From Perca fluviatilis (taxonomy: Eukaryota; Chordata; Actinopteri; Perciformes; Percidae), in the NCBI RefSeq assembly GCF_010015445.1, contig NC_053128.1, positions 5,404,127-5,468,126 of the forward strand: a stretch of DNA of 64,000 nucleotides. The letters run 5' to 3'. A model generated the notes under the pieces. That model ran no database searches. It was not told the origin of the DNA and worked only from the letters and a program-made list of their open reading frames with translations. Positions 1-10,998 of the stretch are shown here, piece by piece (within the stretch, counting starts at the first letter, position 1; each line of letters opens with the position of its first letter). A program made the position numbers and the translations under genes.

Positions 1-478
1 GTGTTGGTGTAATGGTTGTATTTGTACACTGAACTGAGGCCCTTGTTAGAAGTGAAATGTGAAATGAAAGAAGTGAATTTTCTTAGTTGTGAAAATCATT
101 CTATTGATAGATTCTTGTTTTAAGTACTTTCACCTAATACAGTTAAAAAAAAACGAAATCAAGCACAAAAGTATTGTTTTTAACAAAATTTTTATCAGCC
201 TAAAAATAATTCTCTTGCTATGTTGTTTATCTTACTTAGATTTTATAAGAACAATCTAAATCAAGTGACTGCAAACCTTGTAAATGCTACTTCAAAAACT
301 TAAATGGAAAAATAAATAAACATTTTCAAAACCACACTCAGAACAACCAAAAACAACCGAACGGGAACATTGTGTGGAAGTACAGTGCAACCACAGGAGA
401 ATGTTTCAGTTGGTTGGTTCACTTAATGTTTAACCCTGAGGGAACGTTCCCTAAACGTTCTGTTAGTGGGGATATTGC
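1..478. repeat. Dispersed repeat, copy 1 (GGGAACGTT-rich 3' end)
   Basis: This non-coding segment recurs at about 21023-21575 with high identity, for example the shared stretches gtgaattttcttagttgtg and aatcaagcacaaaagtat. Both copies end in runs of GGGAACGTT/AACGTTCCC motifs followed by gttagtgggg. A third, partial relative with the same AACGTTCCCCTAACGTT motifs lies at about 10205-10440. It is probably a non-autonomous DNA transposon, but I cannot name the family. The left edge is cut by the window. Confidence 0.7.
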
Positions 479-800
479 TAATTGATGATCAATCAATCAG
501 CAGCTAAAATTGTGATCAGGGCATCTCTACTTTTTATATAACAATTTTGACCTCTTATCTCATAATTATGACATTTTGTCACTATTTGACTTTTTATCTC
601 ATAACTGTACTTTTTATCTCATAATAATAATTAATTTACTGGCCGAAATGGGCTTCCATAGATGTGCTGTAACTGGATAAAAAGATCACCTTTATCATGT
701 CAACTACTTTCTACAACTTTCTAAATAGAGACTCGTGGAAATTATAGCCTAATTATTACCATCGTAAAATACTGTAAAGATTTGCTTTTTTTCTGAAAAA
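479..800. repeat. AT-rich stretch with short tatctcataa repeats
   Basis: Roughly 530-630 repeats the motif 'tatctcataa' several times with decayed spacers. Nothing coding is seen on either strand. It is an ordinary low-complexity region. Confidence 0.4.
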
Positions 801-921
801 TAGACCGGAAGTGTTCCATTTGCTGCTGTTGACGGAACACAGGCGTGAGAGCGCAGAAGCTAAAGACCGCACAGACCACACAGACGAAAGGTTGAACATC
901 GGATTCTTCTTAGTCAAACAG
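801..921 (+). promoter_or_regulatory. Possible promoter and non-coding first exon
   Basis: An ETS-type site, CCGGAAGTG, lies at 805-813 and is followed by GC-richer sequence unlike its AT-rich surroundings. A plausible splice donor (aaacag|gtttgt) follows at 921/922. No in-frame coding potential is visible, so a 5' UTR exon would be the reading. It could belong to a gene further right on the + strand, even macir 51 kb away, or be a chance or TE-derived motif. This is inference from motif layout only. Confidence 0.22.
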
Positions 922-1623
922 GTTTGTATTTTATTTGTATTCAGTCCGTTTCGTCATAGGTCATGAGAAATGGGGATAGCTGATGTGATGAGGACTATTA
1001 AACAGCGAGGGTGATTTAGCATCGTCCGTCAATAAACGGCAATCAAACGCGCCAATCGTGTCAGTCAAGTCTTAATAGTCGTTTAAAAATATAAATGCTT
1101 TGCATTTAAACATGTGTGGTACAGTAATGAAAATATCGTATAAAGACGTTATTTCTCCTGCCTATGCAGTGTTACCAGCTCCCATGGAGCAGCGGACAGG
1201 ATGAACCCGGCCTGTCGTTTGTTGCAACAGCCATCTTTTATTCTGAAATGTTATCTTTTACACAGCTTTAAAAACGCTACAAAAATATTAGCAGTTGCAC
1301 CACGCCTATCATGGATCTGTTTGTGAAGTGTGTGTGAAGCCAGTTATTGCAGCGGTACTGCACTGGGGGTTGGGGTTCTGTCAGTGTTGCCTCTTTTCCA
1401 CTGAGTCAGTAAGCCCGCGCCATGGCGTTACAACCTTTCTACTGCGGCTTCCAGTCGCTCTTATCTATCGGTGTTCTTGTCCATCTATGAAGGGCCGGCC
1501 ATAGACTTTTGGGGGCCCTATAGCATCGGTTATACTCCCAAACCACCGCTTACACAGACACAACAGAAGCAAAGTAGTTAGGGCCTGCATCAACTAATGG
1601 TTGGCGAAGGCCTGTTGAAATTT
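922..1623. other. No recognisable feature
   Basis: I see no coding region, RNA gene or clear repeat in this stretch. Only short, unsupported reading frames are present. Confidence 0.5.
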
Positions 1624-1624
1624 C

Positions 1625-1680
<56 letters not shown>
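1624..1680. repeat. (ATT)n microsatellite
   Basis: An uninterrupted run of about nineteen ATT units. Confidence 0.97.
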
Positions 1681-1721
1681 GGGCCAGAGCAACTGGAGTG
1701 AGGACCCAATTGAAACTTTAG

Positions 1722-1800
1722 TAGTAGGGCCGGGTATCGACCCTGATTTCCCAAATCGATTCAGTTCTGATTCACAAGAGGTTAGCATTGTGCCCTGCAA
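1722..1800. mobile_element. Probable hAT-type terminal fragment
   Basis: The stretch agggccgggtatcga, followed by aaatcgattcagttctgatt, resembles the gggtatcga-type ends of common fish hAT elements. No partner terminus or target-site duplication was found, so this is a weak call. Confidence 0.3.
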
Positions 1801-1981
1801 CAGTATTGACAGTAAATCAAGCTCTGGCTTGTCAAATGTCTTTTCAGAATCCACTGACATGACCCACCAAGATGTTAGAAGTTTGGAAAGAGGATGTCTG
1901 ATATTATCTGAAGATAATCCGTTTCACAAACCTTGTTTGGTCAGGATGTACTAGAGTTGAAAGTACCTTATAGCATATAAT

Positions 1982-2480
1982 AGGGTTGGGCGATGTCCCC
2001 TAAATTGGCAGTTGACGATGGTTACAGTAAAACATCGTGATGGACGATGATATCGTCGTCGGGCCCGGGGCGGTAGCTTTACATAAATAGTTTTTTCCTA
2101 CTACTATGGGCCAACAGTTAACATAGAAACGATTAGAAATACTTTTAAATGCCCTCTGTAAATGGTGCCCTGCTGGTAGGTTTTACAACATGACCTACTT
2201 TCACTTAACTACGGTGCAGTAAAATCAATCAGATGTCCGTGATCTGCGTAACGACAGTACAGTGGGACGTCTGCCTTCAACAGAGCGACAGTAATAACCT
2301 AACATACCATCATTACTGAGTTTAAACTACATTCACGGTTATGTTTGCACTGAATAACGCATTCAACAAACAGAAACATTACTCTTGCAGCGCACATGAA
2401 CAGATGCAGATGGTTGCTCTCCATCGTGATGTCGGGCAGCCATCACGATGGACGATGATATCGTCCATCGGCACAACCCT
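1982..2480. mobile_element. Non-autonomous TIR DNA transposon (hAT-like)
   Basis: The element starts agggttgggc and ends gcacaaccct, which are inverted repeats of each other. Subterminal copies of catcgtgatggacgatgatatcgt and its relatives occur near both ends. A perfect 10-bp direct repeat, agcatataat, flanks it at 1972-1981 and 2481-2490. That contains the expected 8-bp hAT target duplication, with ambiguity at the edges. No open transposase is present. Confidence 0.8.
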
Positions 2481-2770
2481 AGCATATAATTTTACAACTG
2501 TATAAGTTCTAAAGATCCGTAATTTGAACAGTAATGACAATCTTTGCCTTTTTTGTTTACAATGAATAGCCATGTTCACATCCTAATGAAATGCCCTCAC
2601 TCTGTAATTCTTTTATTGAGATTTCTAGTTAAGTTGTATTTAAGTTCTTGTAAATATTTTTTAATTCTAAATTAACTAAGTGAGGTTCCTGAATTCCTTC
2701 ATTATTGGATTGGTCTTGTTCTATGCACCAAAATTCCTCTCTTTCGATATTTAAAGCACTTAAATGTACA
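2481..2770. other. No recognisable feature
   Basis: AT-rich sequence without credible coding or repeat structure. Confidence 0.4.
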
Positions 2771-3530
2771 TTAAAGGTGCAATATGTTATACTGACAGCT
2801 AGTGTTTAAAATAGTTACTGCAGTAAAAATTCAAAATACTGGAGAGAGTCACCTAGAATTACTGTGGGAAAACACCACAACCTCGCTGTCCTCTCTACCC
2901 AACTGACAGACACACTTCCAGAGGTGTATACATTAAAGAACCATATATGTGTACTACTGAGCATTAACTTGTGTTTCATGGAGCGGAAGATATCATGACT
3001 AGTTGCTTAAAAGTATTGTAATGGTGCAAAAAGTCAAACTTCAGAGGCATGTTATCAATAGCCTTTATTGGAATGTAAATGTACATCCAAGCTTAGCTGC
3101 AGGAAGCTATGAGGGCAATGGATGTAAGATAACAAAACTGGACAAGAAAATTGGTGTACCAATGTTGGTAGGCTTAGTAACAATTACCCTTGTGTGGCCT
3201 GTCTATACAGGAGTAACAAGGTTGTTTTTTTTTAAATTTAAGCAGTAGAAAGTACAAGTAATTGCATTAAAATGTAAGGAGTATAAGTAAAAAGTCTGCT
3301 GTAAAATAATTACTCCAGTAAAGTATAGATACCCAAAATTTCTACTTAAGTAAGGTAACGAAGTATTTGTACTTTGTTACTTGACACCTCTGCACACTTC
3401 CTCGGCTTAGTATTATGGTAGGAACCGCTAAAACACCACAACCTCGCCATCCTCTCCACCCGACAGACAGACACACTTCCTCAGCTTAGATTTACGGTGG
3501 GAACCGCTAAAAATAACACTAACATAGGCC
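2771..3530. mobile_element. MITE-like repeat split by a nested hAT element
   Basis: This sequence begins ttaaaggtgcaatatgttatactgacagct. It contains a partial internal repeat: 'caccacaacctcgc...cagacacacttcc' appears at 2872-2919 and again at 3433-3480. The hAT element at 2919-3392 is inserted in its first copy. The outer ends are not sharply defined. Confidence 0.5.
2919..3392. mobile_element. Non-autonomous hAT element, copy 1
   Basis: The termini are cagaggtg and cacctctg, perfect 8-bp inverted repeats. The element is flanked by the 8-bp target duplication cacacttc at 2911-2918 and 3393-3400. A diverged copy of the same family lies at about 49514-50030; the two share, for example, gttatcaatagcctttattgg. 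No transposase is present, so it must have been mobilised in trans. Confidence 0.88.
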
Positions 3531-3658
3531 TGTAGTTAAGGCGCTGTCAAAAAAAAAAAAAAGTATATGAGCGATATCCCCCATGTTACTTGGCGTCCTG
3601 ATTTCTCCCTTTCATTCCAAAGCACACAGTTGACAACCTGCAGGTGACAGGCATATGT

Positions 3659-3660
<2 letters not shown>

Positions 3661-3700
<40 letters not shown>
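3661..3700. repeat. (GT)n microsatellite
   Basis: About nineteen GT units in a row. Confidence 0.97.
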
Positions 3701-3702
<2 letters not shown>

Positions 3703-3934
3703 GGCCCGCGCCCGCGAAGCTCCGACCTGCAGAAGAAAGTAGCTCTACCTTCACCAAAATGAAGACTGAAAAAGACTTTTATTTATATTAATAACTATTT
3801 TGGTACAAACATTTATTCGCCATGTGGCAGATATGACAAAATGACATAAAATACCCATCCCTAGTAGCCGTGATAAATTAGCCTGAAGCTAATGCTTACC
3901 TGTTCAATATGGAATTCCGTTTCATTTAGTATTA

Positions 3935-4120
3935 AATAAATGAATAAATACATAATATATACATAAATAGATGAATACATAAAAAATAAATATGCCTTTG
4001 AAACACATCATGAAATAAATAAATGAGACAATGAATACATAAATAATTAAATACATGTAAATATTCATATATAAATGAATCAATTAGTTAAATAAATATA
4101 TTAACATTTTTTACTTTTAC
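3935..4120. repeat. Degenerate (AAATAAATGAAT)-type low-complexity tract
   Basis: Many imperfect repeats of aaataaatgaat and aaatacat. There is no coding content. Confidence 0.75.
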
Positions 4121-4149
4121 TTATTTAATGTAAAAAAAAGTCCACATTT

Positions 4150-4452
4150 ATGTATCATATAAGCGCTCTTCAAGAAATATACATAGACGACGAAGTTTTA
4201 AATAGTTTAAGACTGAATACCGTGCTCCTGTGGAAGATGTCCAAGTCATGTGCTGGCTCCTGTGCTGGTACTACAAGCACAGGTGCTGGACGCCTGCCTC
4301 TGGAAATTCCAGGCGACATCCTGGCTAACTTTGTATTGTCCAGTCTATCAACCCGAGAAATAGCGGATCTGTTTGGTGTGCATCCAGCATGATTCAGAGG
4401 AGACTGGCCGAAGAAGGCCTTAGGTGAGTTAACTTATTGTGCTAAAGAGTAG
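4150..4452 (+). pseudogene. HTH exon fragment, + copy of an inverted pair
   Basis: The reading frame contains 'STREIADLFGV' followed, one frame slip later, by 'QRRLAEEGLR', a helix-turn-helix with the pattern of transposase or integrase N-terminal domains. Before it come 'SALQEIYIDDEVLNSLRL' and a Gly/Thr-rich linker. It ends near a gt donor (4424) after the HTH, so it looks like a single exon. A second, diverged copy lies in opposite orientation at 4513-4829. The HTH layout resembles proteins with an integrase core domain that are numerous in fish genomes, but that family assignment is inference. It is broken by a frameshift at about 4385 and is probably not functional alone. Confidence 0.5.
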
Positions 4453-4512
4453 CTATGGTGGGGAAAACATGTATAATACAGGCCGCATTTTACTGTAGTA
4501 TAAATATTTTTA

Positions 4513-4829
4513 GCCTGCTCTTTAGCTCAATAAGTAAGTTAATTCATCTAAGGCTTTCTTCTGCCAATCTCCTCTGAATCGTGCTGGATGACACACCAAA
4601 CAGATCCGCGTTTTCTCGGGTTGATAGGCTGGACAACACAAAGTATGTCGCCTGGAATATCCAGAGGCGGATGTCCAGCACCTGTGCTAGTACCAGTGGT
4701 AATGTTGACTTCTTGGACTTGGACATCTTCCACAAGAACACGGTACTCAATCAGTCTTAAACAATTTAAAACTTGGTTGTCTATGTATATTTCCTGAAGA
4801 GCACTTATCTGCCCTGATAGTTCCAAAAA
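4513..4829 (-). pseudogene. HTH exon fragment, minus copy of an inverted pair
   Basis: This is the inverted partner of 4150-4452. Its minus strand reads 'STRENADLFGVSSSTIQRR' then 'LAEESLR', with the upstream 'SALQEIYIDNQVLNCLRL' in another frame. The helix-turn-helix is intact in one frame but the N-terminal part is shifted. The arms are roughly 80 per cent alike by eye and are separated by about 60 bp, so transcripts through both could form a long hairpin. Parent gene and function are unknown. Confidence 0.5.
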
Positions 4830-5167
4830 TTCTTAAATATATGCCAAAATATCTTATCTGCTGATAAACCATGTTGATCAATTTGATGTTGATGTTACAT
4901 GCACACCAATATTCCACTATTACTCATTATGACAAAATTCAGAATTTTATAAAGGTTATGTAAATGGCATACAATGTTTTCGCTCTATACATTTCTTAGC
5001 GGCGGGCCGCCGCTGCTGCTTCAGCACTTTATGCAATGCCATGACACGACTCTGCAGAGCTCAGTGAGCAGAAAGCTCACTGAAATCCAGCGAATGGTCA
5101 TCCGCTCTCTCTCCCCTTTGAGTGTGAGCAACTGGAACAATGACTATGTTTACAAGCTGTCAATTTT

Positions 5168-5878
5168 CAGGTTATGGTTGGGTTAAGGTCACTATTCGGG
5201 TTTCTGAAACATTCGGAATAACCCGTTTACATGCGTGAGCAGAGAGAGTTACTCCTACATGGAATTTGTAATCAATTGGCAATATCCCGACGTAAACGGC
5301 GACAACATTAAGACGCAATAACTTTTCGGTCACCTTCTTATAAATCTCACTATCTCGGTACTTTCTGCCGTCAACAAAAGACATTATATTCATGGTTTTC
5401 ACCACACTAATAAAGAAATTCTCTTGGTTTCCTCCTCGCTCCAAAAGTGTGGTGCTGTGCTGCGTCTCGCAATGTTTACCTCTACTTCTTGTTTACTTCG
5501 CGTACGCGTACTGCGGCAGATTTTCTGCATTGACATGTAACTATATTATTATGGTTAAAATTATTATTATAACTATGTTTTCGGCGCATACAAGAAGTTC
5601 CTCTACTCAAAAGACCAAGATTCCTGTGCGAATAGAACATCCGCGCAGAACACAAATCAATGTTCCTTTTGATGGGGATATGCCAATACGCGTTTACATG
5701 ACCAAAATTTCGGGTTAGAAAAGGGGTAACCCATGTAGCATATTCGGGTTTTTAAAAACCGGAATATGAGCATATTCGTGTTTTTGCCGGTGTTTACATG
5801 GCCGTGCACGACCGGGTTATTGCTAATATTCCGGTTTTGAACGGGTTATTGGCTGCATGTAAACGTAGTCAGTGAACA
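5168..5878 (-). mobile_element. Harbinger-like element with Myb-like exon relic
   Basis: The ends carry inverted motifs: ataacccg and tttacatg near 5210-5235, and cgggttatt and catgtaaacg near 5840-5868. The minus strand at 5444-5172 encodes a fragment with 'FISVVKTMNIMSFVDGRKYR' then 'DSEIYKKVTEKL', which fits the Myb/SANT-like DNA-binding protein that accompanies Harbinger transposases. No DDE transposase is left. I infer a non-autonomous relic; no target duplication could be fixed. Confidence 0.5.
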
Positions 5879-5969
5879 GCCTCATTGCCTACTTTAACAT
5901 GAAAACCGCACTCATGCTGGTCCTGTTAAATATGGCAGCTACGTTAGCTTGAAAAATAGCATTATCGGC

Positions 5970-6295
5970 ACTGACTTTTTTTTTTTTTGCAACATATTTC
6001 ATTGAAAACTGAATCAAGTTACATGGAAATGGAGATTTTGTACAATTTAGATTTTAAACAAAAAACAAAGTGACACAGAGCACAACAAATTATACACAGA
6101 AGGCAAAGAAAAAACAAATCTAAAAAGCACTCAACCCACCCTCCCCACCCCACCCCACCTTGGCTTAGTTGGAATCATATGCATACATACAAAATATAAC
6201 GTAACTTAGTCTGGTAAGACTTGCAAGTCTGCAAAAGGCTGCCACACATAAAACTTGTCAGTGTTTCCTCTCATTGTGATTTTCAAGAAAAACAT
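5970..6295 (-). mobile_element. Possible 5'-truncated LINE 3' end
   Basis: A poly(T) run at 5977-5990 would be the poly(A) tail of a minus-strand retroelement. The following sequence resembles in style the 3' UTRs of the L1-like LINEs elsewhere in this window. No coding sequence or target duplication is visible, so the call is weak. Confidence 0.3.
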
Positions 6296-6309
6296 TACAA
6301 GGAGATCAT

Positions 6310-8157
6310 GTGACCGACGACTCGCACTTTGCCCCATCTCTGCATTATCCTATGTCAAGCATATGTCAAGAAGTGAAAAAGCAGACCCCGCTGCAGTTTA
6401 ACCAAGCAAAGAATTCTGCTAACTCGGCTAGCATGGCGACGGCTAGCGAGGTTTCGGATGCTAATGCGGACATACGTATGGAGGAGGCCAGGGTTCTAGA
6501 AAGGCAACAATACGGGCTTCAATCAGTGGTCTGCATCGCAGTGAAGGAGGCGTTGGCAGCAACCTCGCTTCAACACATCAGGACAGAGCTGGAGAGGCAG
6601 GGAACTACAGTAAGAGATTTAATACAGTGACTAGACGAGGCGCAGAAGGATAACAGACAGATGAGAAACATGGTGAAAGCCTGTATTGATGACCAGAGGA
6701 AATTTGAGCTGAAGTTGGCTGAACTGGAAGATAGATCGAGAAGAAATAACGTCCGGATCATCGGACTGAAGGAAGGCGGCGAGAAAGATGACCCAGTTGC
6801 AAAAATGGATTCCATCCCTACAGAACAGGGCTACCATCAAAATTGACAGGGCACACAGAATCTACGGCAAGGGTGCAGGAACACGCACACTGATTCTCAG
6901 GGTTCTGAGATACCAGGACCTTGAGGCAATTATTCAGGGGGCGATACATGCACAGCAGGAAGGCCCGATTGACGCGATTCTCTAATGGCAACCTTCTGCC
7001 AATTTTTACCATCAATCTTGATCGCTATAGTAGTGCAGAGAAATTTCGACCGAATAAGTGCAGGTAACACGGAGAAGCTGCAGCTACGTACTACACGCGT
7101 CCCCTGAGCTAAAACGGCAGTGCTCGGGGCAAGTTTTAAAATGCCTTTGTGCCTCTTAACAGACACAAAATGCAATTAATATGTCTGTGCCACATGAATA
7201 GGGCCCTTACGTGTCAACAAGATGCGTTTTCAACTCAGACATTGTTTAAATTCACCTACCCTGGTACATACACTCACCAGACGGCAGCTAGCAGCTAACG
7301 GCTAACAGCTATCTGGCTGTACACACTCACCGGAGGGCAGCTAGCAGCTAACAGCTACTACTGCACTACTGTTTTTTTTTAGGGGGGAATACACTTCAAG
7401 ACGTGACATGACCTGTCCTCTGGAGGACATAGCCACACCACCACCGCTCTGTGGATTGTTATTGGGATGATTATCACAGAAGCCTGTCTGAATACACTCA
7501 CCGGACGGCAGCTAGCAGCTAACGGCTATCAGCTAGCAGGGCAAGCCGGCAGGATCGAGACAGGGACCAGGGTAGGTGAATTTAAACAATGTCTGAGTTG
7601 AAAACGCATCTTGTTGACACGTAAGGGCCCTATTCATGTGGCACAGACATATTAATTGCATTTTGTGTCTGTTAAGAGGCACAAAGGCACTCTAAAACTT
7701 GCCCCGAGCACTGCCGTTTTAGCTCAGGGGACGCTTGTAGTACGTAGCTGCAGCTTCTCCGTGTTACCTGCACTGATTCGGGTCAGGGTTTTTTCTATCG
7801 AAAGTACTCGCGTAGCTATAGTGATCAAGATTAACGTAAAAATTGGCCGGAATTCTCCTTTAAGCCTGACTACAGTGGCGCCAGGGATTTATAGGAGTGC
7901 AGCGCAAGCTACATGCTAAAGCCATTCCAAAGTTTCTCATTTATCCGGCTCTGAGAGTAAATCAAGGAGGGATGATGTTCACATTCACTGCACCCAAGGA
8001 AGCGGACAAGTTCTGTCGGGATTTGGATATGAAGGAAAGGGACGTGACGCCCGCGCTGGATGCTTCGCGACCGGACTGGGAGCTGTCATCGGGCCCGGAG
8101 GGCGGCGTGGGGACCTCAAGTGCGGGAAGCGAGCGGGCGGACCCGACGACTGTGGAT
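6310..8157 (+). pseudogene. L1 family A ORF1 (RNA-binding protein), broken
   Basis: The N-terminal part (6310-6846) has a coiled-coil-like stretch leading into 'LEDRSRRNNVRIIGLKEG', the hallmark junction of L1 ORF1 into its RNA-recognition domain. A TGA stop interrupts it at 6628. Another frame continues with 'IDRAHRIYGKGAGTRTLILRV' (up to 6985). The C-terminal domain resumes at 7897 ('AIPKFLIYPALRVNQGG') beyond the foldback insertion. In L1 elements ORF1p is the nucleic-acid chaperone that coats the element RNA. This copy cannot make an intact protein. Confidence 0.75.
6990..7866. mobile_element. Foldback element with about 265-bp inverted arms
   Basis: The left arm (6999-7264) and right arm (7567-7846) are near-identical inverted repeats; both carry, for example, ctcggggcaagtttta and tgtctgtgccacatgaatag on opposite strands. 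The 300-bp centre holds three copies of a cactcaccggacggcagctagcagctaac-type motif at about 7273, 7326 and 7496. The element interrupts the LINE ORF1. It has no protein of its own; the similar short frames in both arms are mirror images caused by the repeat. Confidence 0.85.
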
Positions 8158-8605
8158 TAGCGTATTTGGAACACTGCAAGTTCAACTGAGGACACTGCAT
8201 GTAAGTTTGGCAACCTGACGTTTAAAGGAATGTTTGATGAGGCTTAAAACATGACGGACAGGGACTCCTCAATATACACAGCCTAAGAACATGATACATT
8301 TATTTTATAATCTATATTTACTACTCTTACATAGTTTCTTGCCAACATGGTCGAATTATAACGTATGAGCTTGGGAGCCGAGTTACAAGGAGCATTTGAT
8401 TTGACGGCATTTTATAATCTATGCATATTACTCCTACACGGCTGATTTGTTTTTCATACAGTTTATTTCAGAACTTAATAGATGGTTGGTACTTAGTGTT
8501 TTTTTTTTAACATTGTTCATGTTTAACATAGGAAAGCATTAGACCTGTTTCAGTTAACCTGTGACTTAAGACAGGAGGGGCAGTTTTGAGCTCCATTGTT
8601 CCATT

Positions 8606-10205
8606 GTTTTGCTGTCACAGAGATGCACACTCACCATAGACAAAAGTAGTAAAGACTCTTCAGGCAGGATATCTTATATATGTGCTACGATAAGGAGTAG
8701 GAAAATAGCCTTTGTCTCAGTATATGCACCGACTACATATGATGAAAGCTTTTTCCCACGCCTAACCAATGAATTGCTTTCTCTCAATGAATACTCACTA
8801 ATTATAGGGGGAGACATGAATGCAGTACTAGACTGAAATCAGGATTGATCAGGGGTCAGCCACACGAAAGCCCAAAAACACATATCGGACATGTTTAATG
8901 CAGTCGTGGAATGCCACAATCTTACACACGTATGGAGAATGCACAATCCTACTAGCAAGGATTACACCTTTTTTTTTCCACACGTCACCGCACCCACTCC
9001 CGCACTGATTATTTTTTGTGCTCCAGTGTTCTTAAGGCAATGTTCCACACAATAGCAGTGGAACCAGCAATCCTTTCTGACCACAATGCACTGATAACCA
9101 CATTCCATTGTGATATGATAGGAGAAAAATCTAGAAGGTGGCAATTTAATAATTCCCAAACACAGCTTTTAATACAGAATTTGGAGCCAAACTAGCGGAG
9201 TTCATATCAATCAATACTGGCTCAGTTTCGGACCCGGTGTACATCTGGCAAGCCACTAAAGGATTTATTAGATTTTATGTCTCCCTTGCAGCAAATTTGA
9301 AGAAAAAGAGAGAGGCAAGGATTGAAGAGTTGGAAGAACATTGTAAATCGTTAGAGCAATCTCTGAAGACTTGTTTTTCTAAATCTACACCTACTATTTT
9401 AGTCACAAATCGAGCAGAGCTAAATGACTTGCTAAAAAGGAGAGCTGAATTCATAATGCACAGAGTGAGGCAAAAATTACAATTTTAACGGCTGTAAACC
9501 AAGCAAATTGCTAGCTCTGAAATTAAAACAAAGCAAGTCCAGAGCTGCTATCAATAGCATCCGCATGGACTGAGGTATTTTAACGAATCCTTAGGAGATC
9601 ACTGCCACTTTCCAATCCTTTCATTCAAAGCTGTATCAATCCTCCTGCAATCCAGATCTGACGCAGTGCCAAAAGTTCCTAAAAGAGCTTACTACAGTTC
9701 TTTGACACACTAGGACCTTTCATTTTACAAACTTTAACCTCGGCCATTGAGAGGGGCACCTTTCATCAATAAACCAACACTGCACTAATTTCAATCATAC
9801 ACAAAAAGGGCAAAGATCTTATGGAGTTTTCAAATTACAGGCCCATCAGCCTCATTGGGAATAATATTAAGCTTTATTCCAAAGTCTTGGCACTACGCCT
9901 AGAACGCTTCATCGAGAAGCTAGTCCACCCCTACCAATCAGGGTTTATACCATGGCGTCAAGCTGCAGACAATATAAGCAGATTACTCCATGTAATAGAA
10001 GAAGCCAAAAACCTCCCAACAATGGCAGCAGTTTTATCACTGGATGCAGAAAAGGCTTTTGACCGCCTAGAATGGAACTACCTGTGGCAAGTAATGGAGA
10101 GGCTTGGTTTGGGAGCCAAATTCATTGACATGGTACGTACTTTGTATGCAAATCCCACAGCCATAGTCCCAACCAATGACCTGCATTCACAGCCATCCCA
10201 GGTAA
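8606..10205 (+). pseudogene. L1 family A ORF2 (endonuclease-RT), broken
   Basis: An APE-type endonuclease fragment is visible at 8609-8836 ('FVSVYAPTTYDESFFPRL' and 'SLIIGGDMNAVLD'). It is followed by the AILSDHNALI endonuclease end near 9070 in another frame and a charged linker at 9237-9488. The RT begins at 9821 with 'NYRPISLIGNNIKLYSK' and carries 'SGFIPWRQAADN' and 'VLSLDAEKAFDRLEW', RT blocks 1 to 3. The sequence stops before the catalytic aspartate pair. ORF2p would nick target DNA and copy element RNA; this copy is dead. Confidence 0.8.
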
Positions 10206-10440
10206 ACAATTTTTGGTTCCCAAAACGTTCGTTTTTTGTTGCAGGAACATTCCCTGAAGGTTGGGTTTGGTTAGGTTTTAGTTGTGTTTCGGTTGTAATG
10301 GAAAGTCGGTTTAACGTTCCGGGAAAGTTAGTTTTTGGCTACAGAACGTTCCCCTAACGTTCCCCTAATGCTGCAACCTTTTAGAAAACGTTCTCCTAAC
10401 CTTTAAAAAACTTATACAACCATGATACCAATTTTATAAT
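10205..10440. repeat. AACGTTCCC-rich repeat, partial copy 3
   Basis: It contains 'acgttcccctaacgttccccta' style repeats and gttagtttttggct, shared with the 3' ends of the repeats at 1-478 and 21023-21590. It directly truncates the family-A RT. The exact ends are unclear. Confidence 0.6.
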
Positions 10441-10529
10441 TACTTTAAACTGTCTATGCATGAGCAGAAATGAATTATATATTAGCAGAAATGAATGAAC
10501 AGGCAAACTTGATGGGATTTTCAAACTTT

Positions 10530-10603
10530 AATATACTATATATAACTATATATATGTATGTATATGTATATGTGTGTATATATATGTATATGTATATATA
10601 TAT
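10530..10603. repeat. (TA/TATG)n microsatellite
   Basis: An alternating tatatgtatgtata tract that forms the left flank of the hAT element at 10604. Confidence 0.9.
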
Positions 10604-10998
10604 TAGGGCTGCAACGATTCTTCGAATAACTCGAATAATTCGATTACAAAAAATCCTCAAAGCAAAATTCTTTGCCTCGAAGCTTCGTTAAATCAATGTA
10701 ATTAAGGTTGTACGGCTCACTGTGTTTCCGCACGGAGGATTATTACTAAGCGACAAGAGGTTTCGCTTCTGCGGACACAGACTGACGGCCCAGATTACAA
10801 ATGAAGGAAGACCGAAAATAGCGAGGGTCTAAAAGGGAGAGACAGGGAAAAACGACAGAAAGTTTGGGATCATTTTGTAAGCTGCAAACATGCTGCTACA
10901 TCACCTCTGTAACAAACCTCCTGTGTACTCATCCATTCCACGGAGCCAACCCGACACAAGGTAGCTAACGTCTGCTGCTCTCGTCCACCGCGCTGTTT

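Larger units (their letters stand above)
6301..10205 (+). mobile_element. L1-like LINE, family A, decayed, + strand
   Basis: The order is ORF1 relic (6310-6985 and 7870-8157), an intergenic stretch, endonuclease relic (about 8606-9200), linker (9237-9488) and reverse transcriptase start (9821-10200). It matches the family-A copies at 41135-46212 (minus) and 50296-51204 (+). Many frameshifts and stops are present, and the ORF2 start is missing compared with the minus-strand copy. A foldback element sits in ORF1. The RT is cut at about 10205, before its catalytic FADD/YADD box, by the AACGTT-rich repeat. Confidence 0.85.

Noticed and set aside
7656..7919. Two matching proteins beginning MHFVSVKRHKG on opposite strands (also 7175-6930) considered as a gene pair
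   Set aside because: They are the same inverted-repeat arm read from each side of a foldback element.
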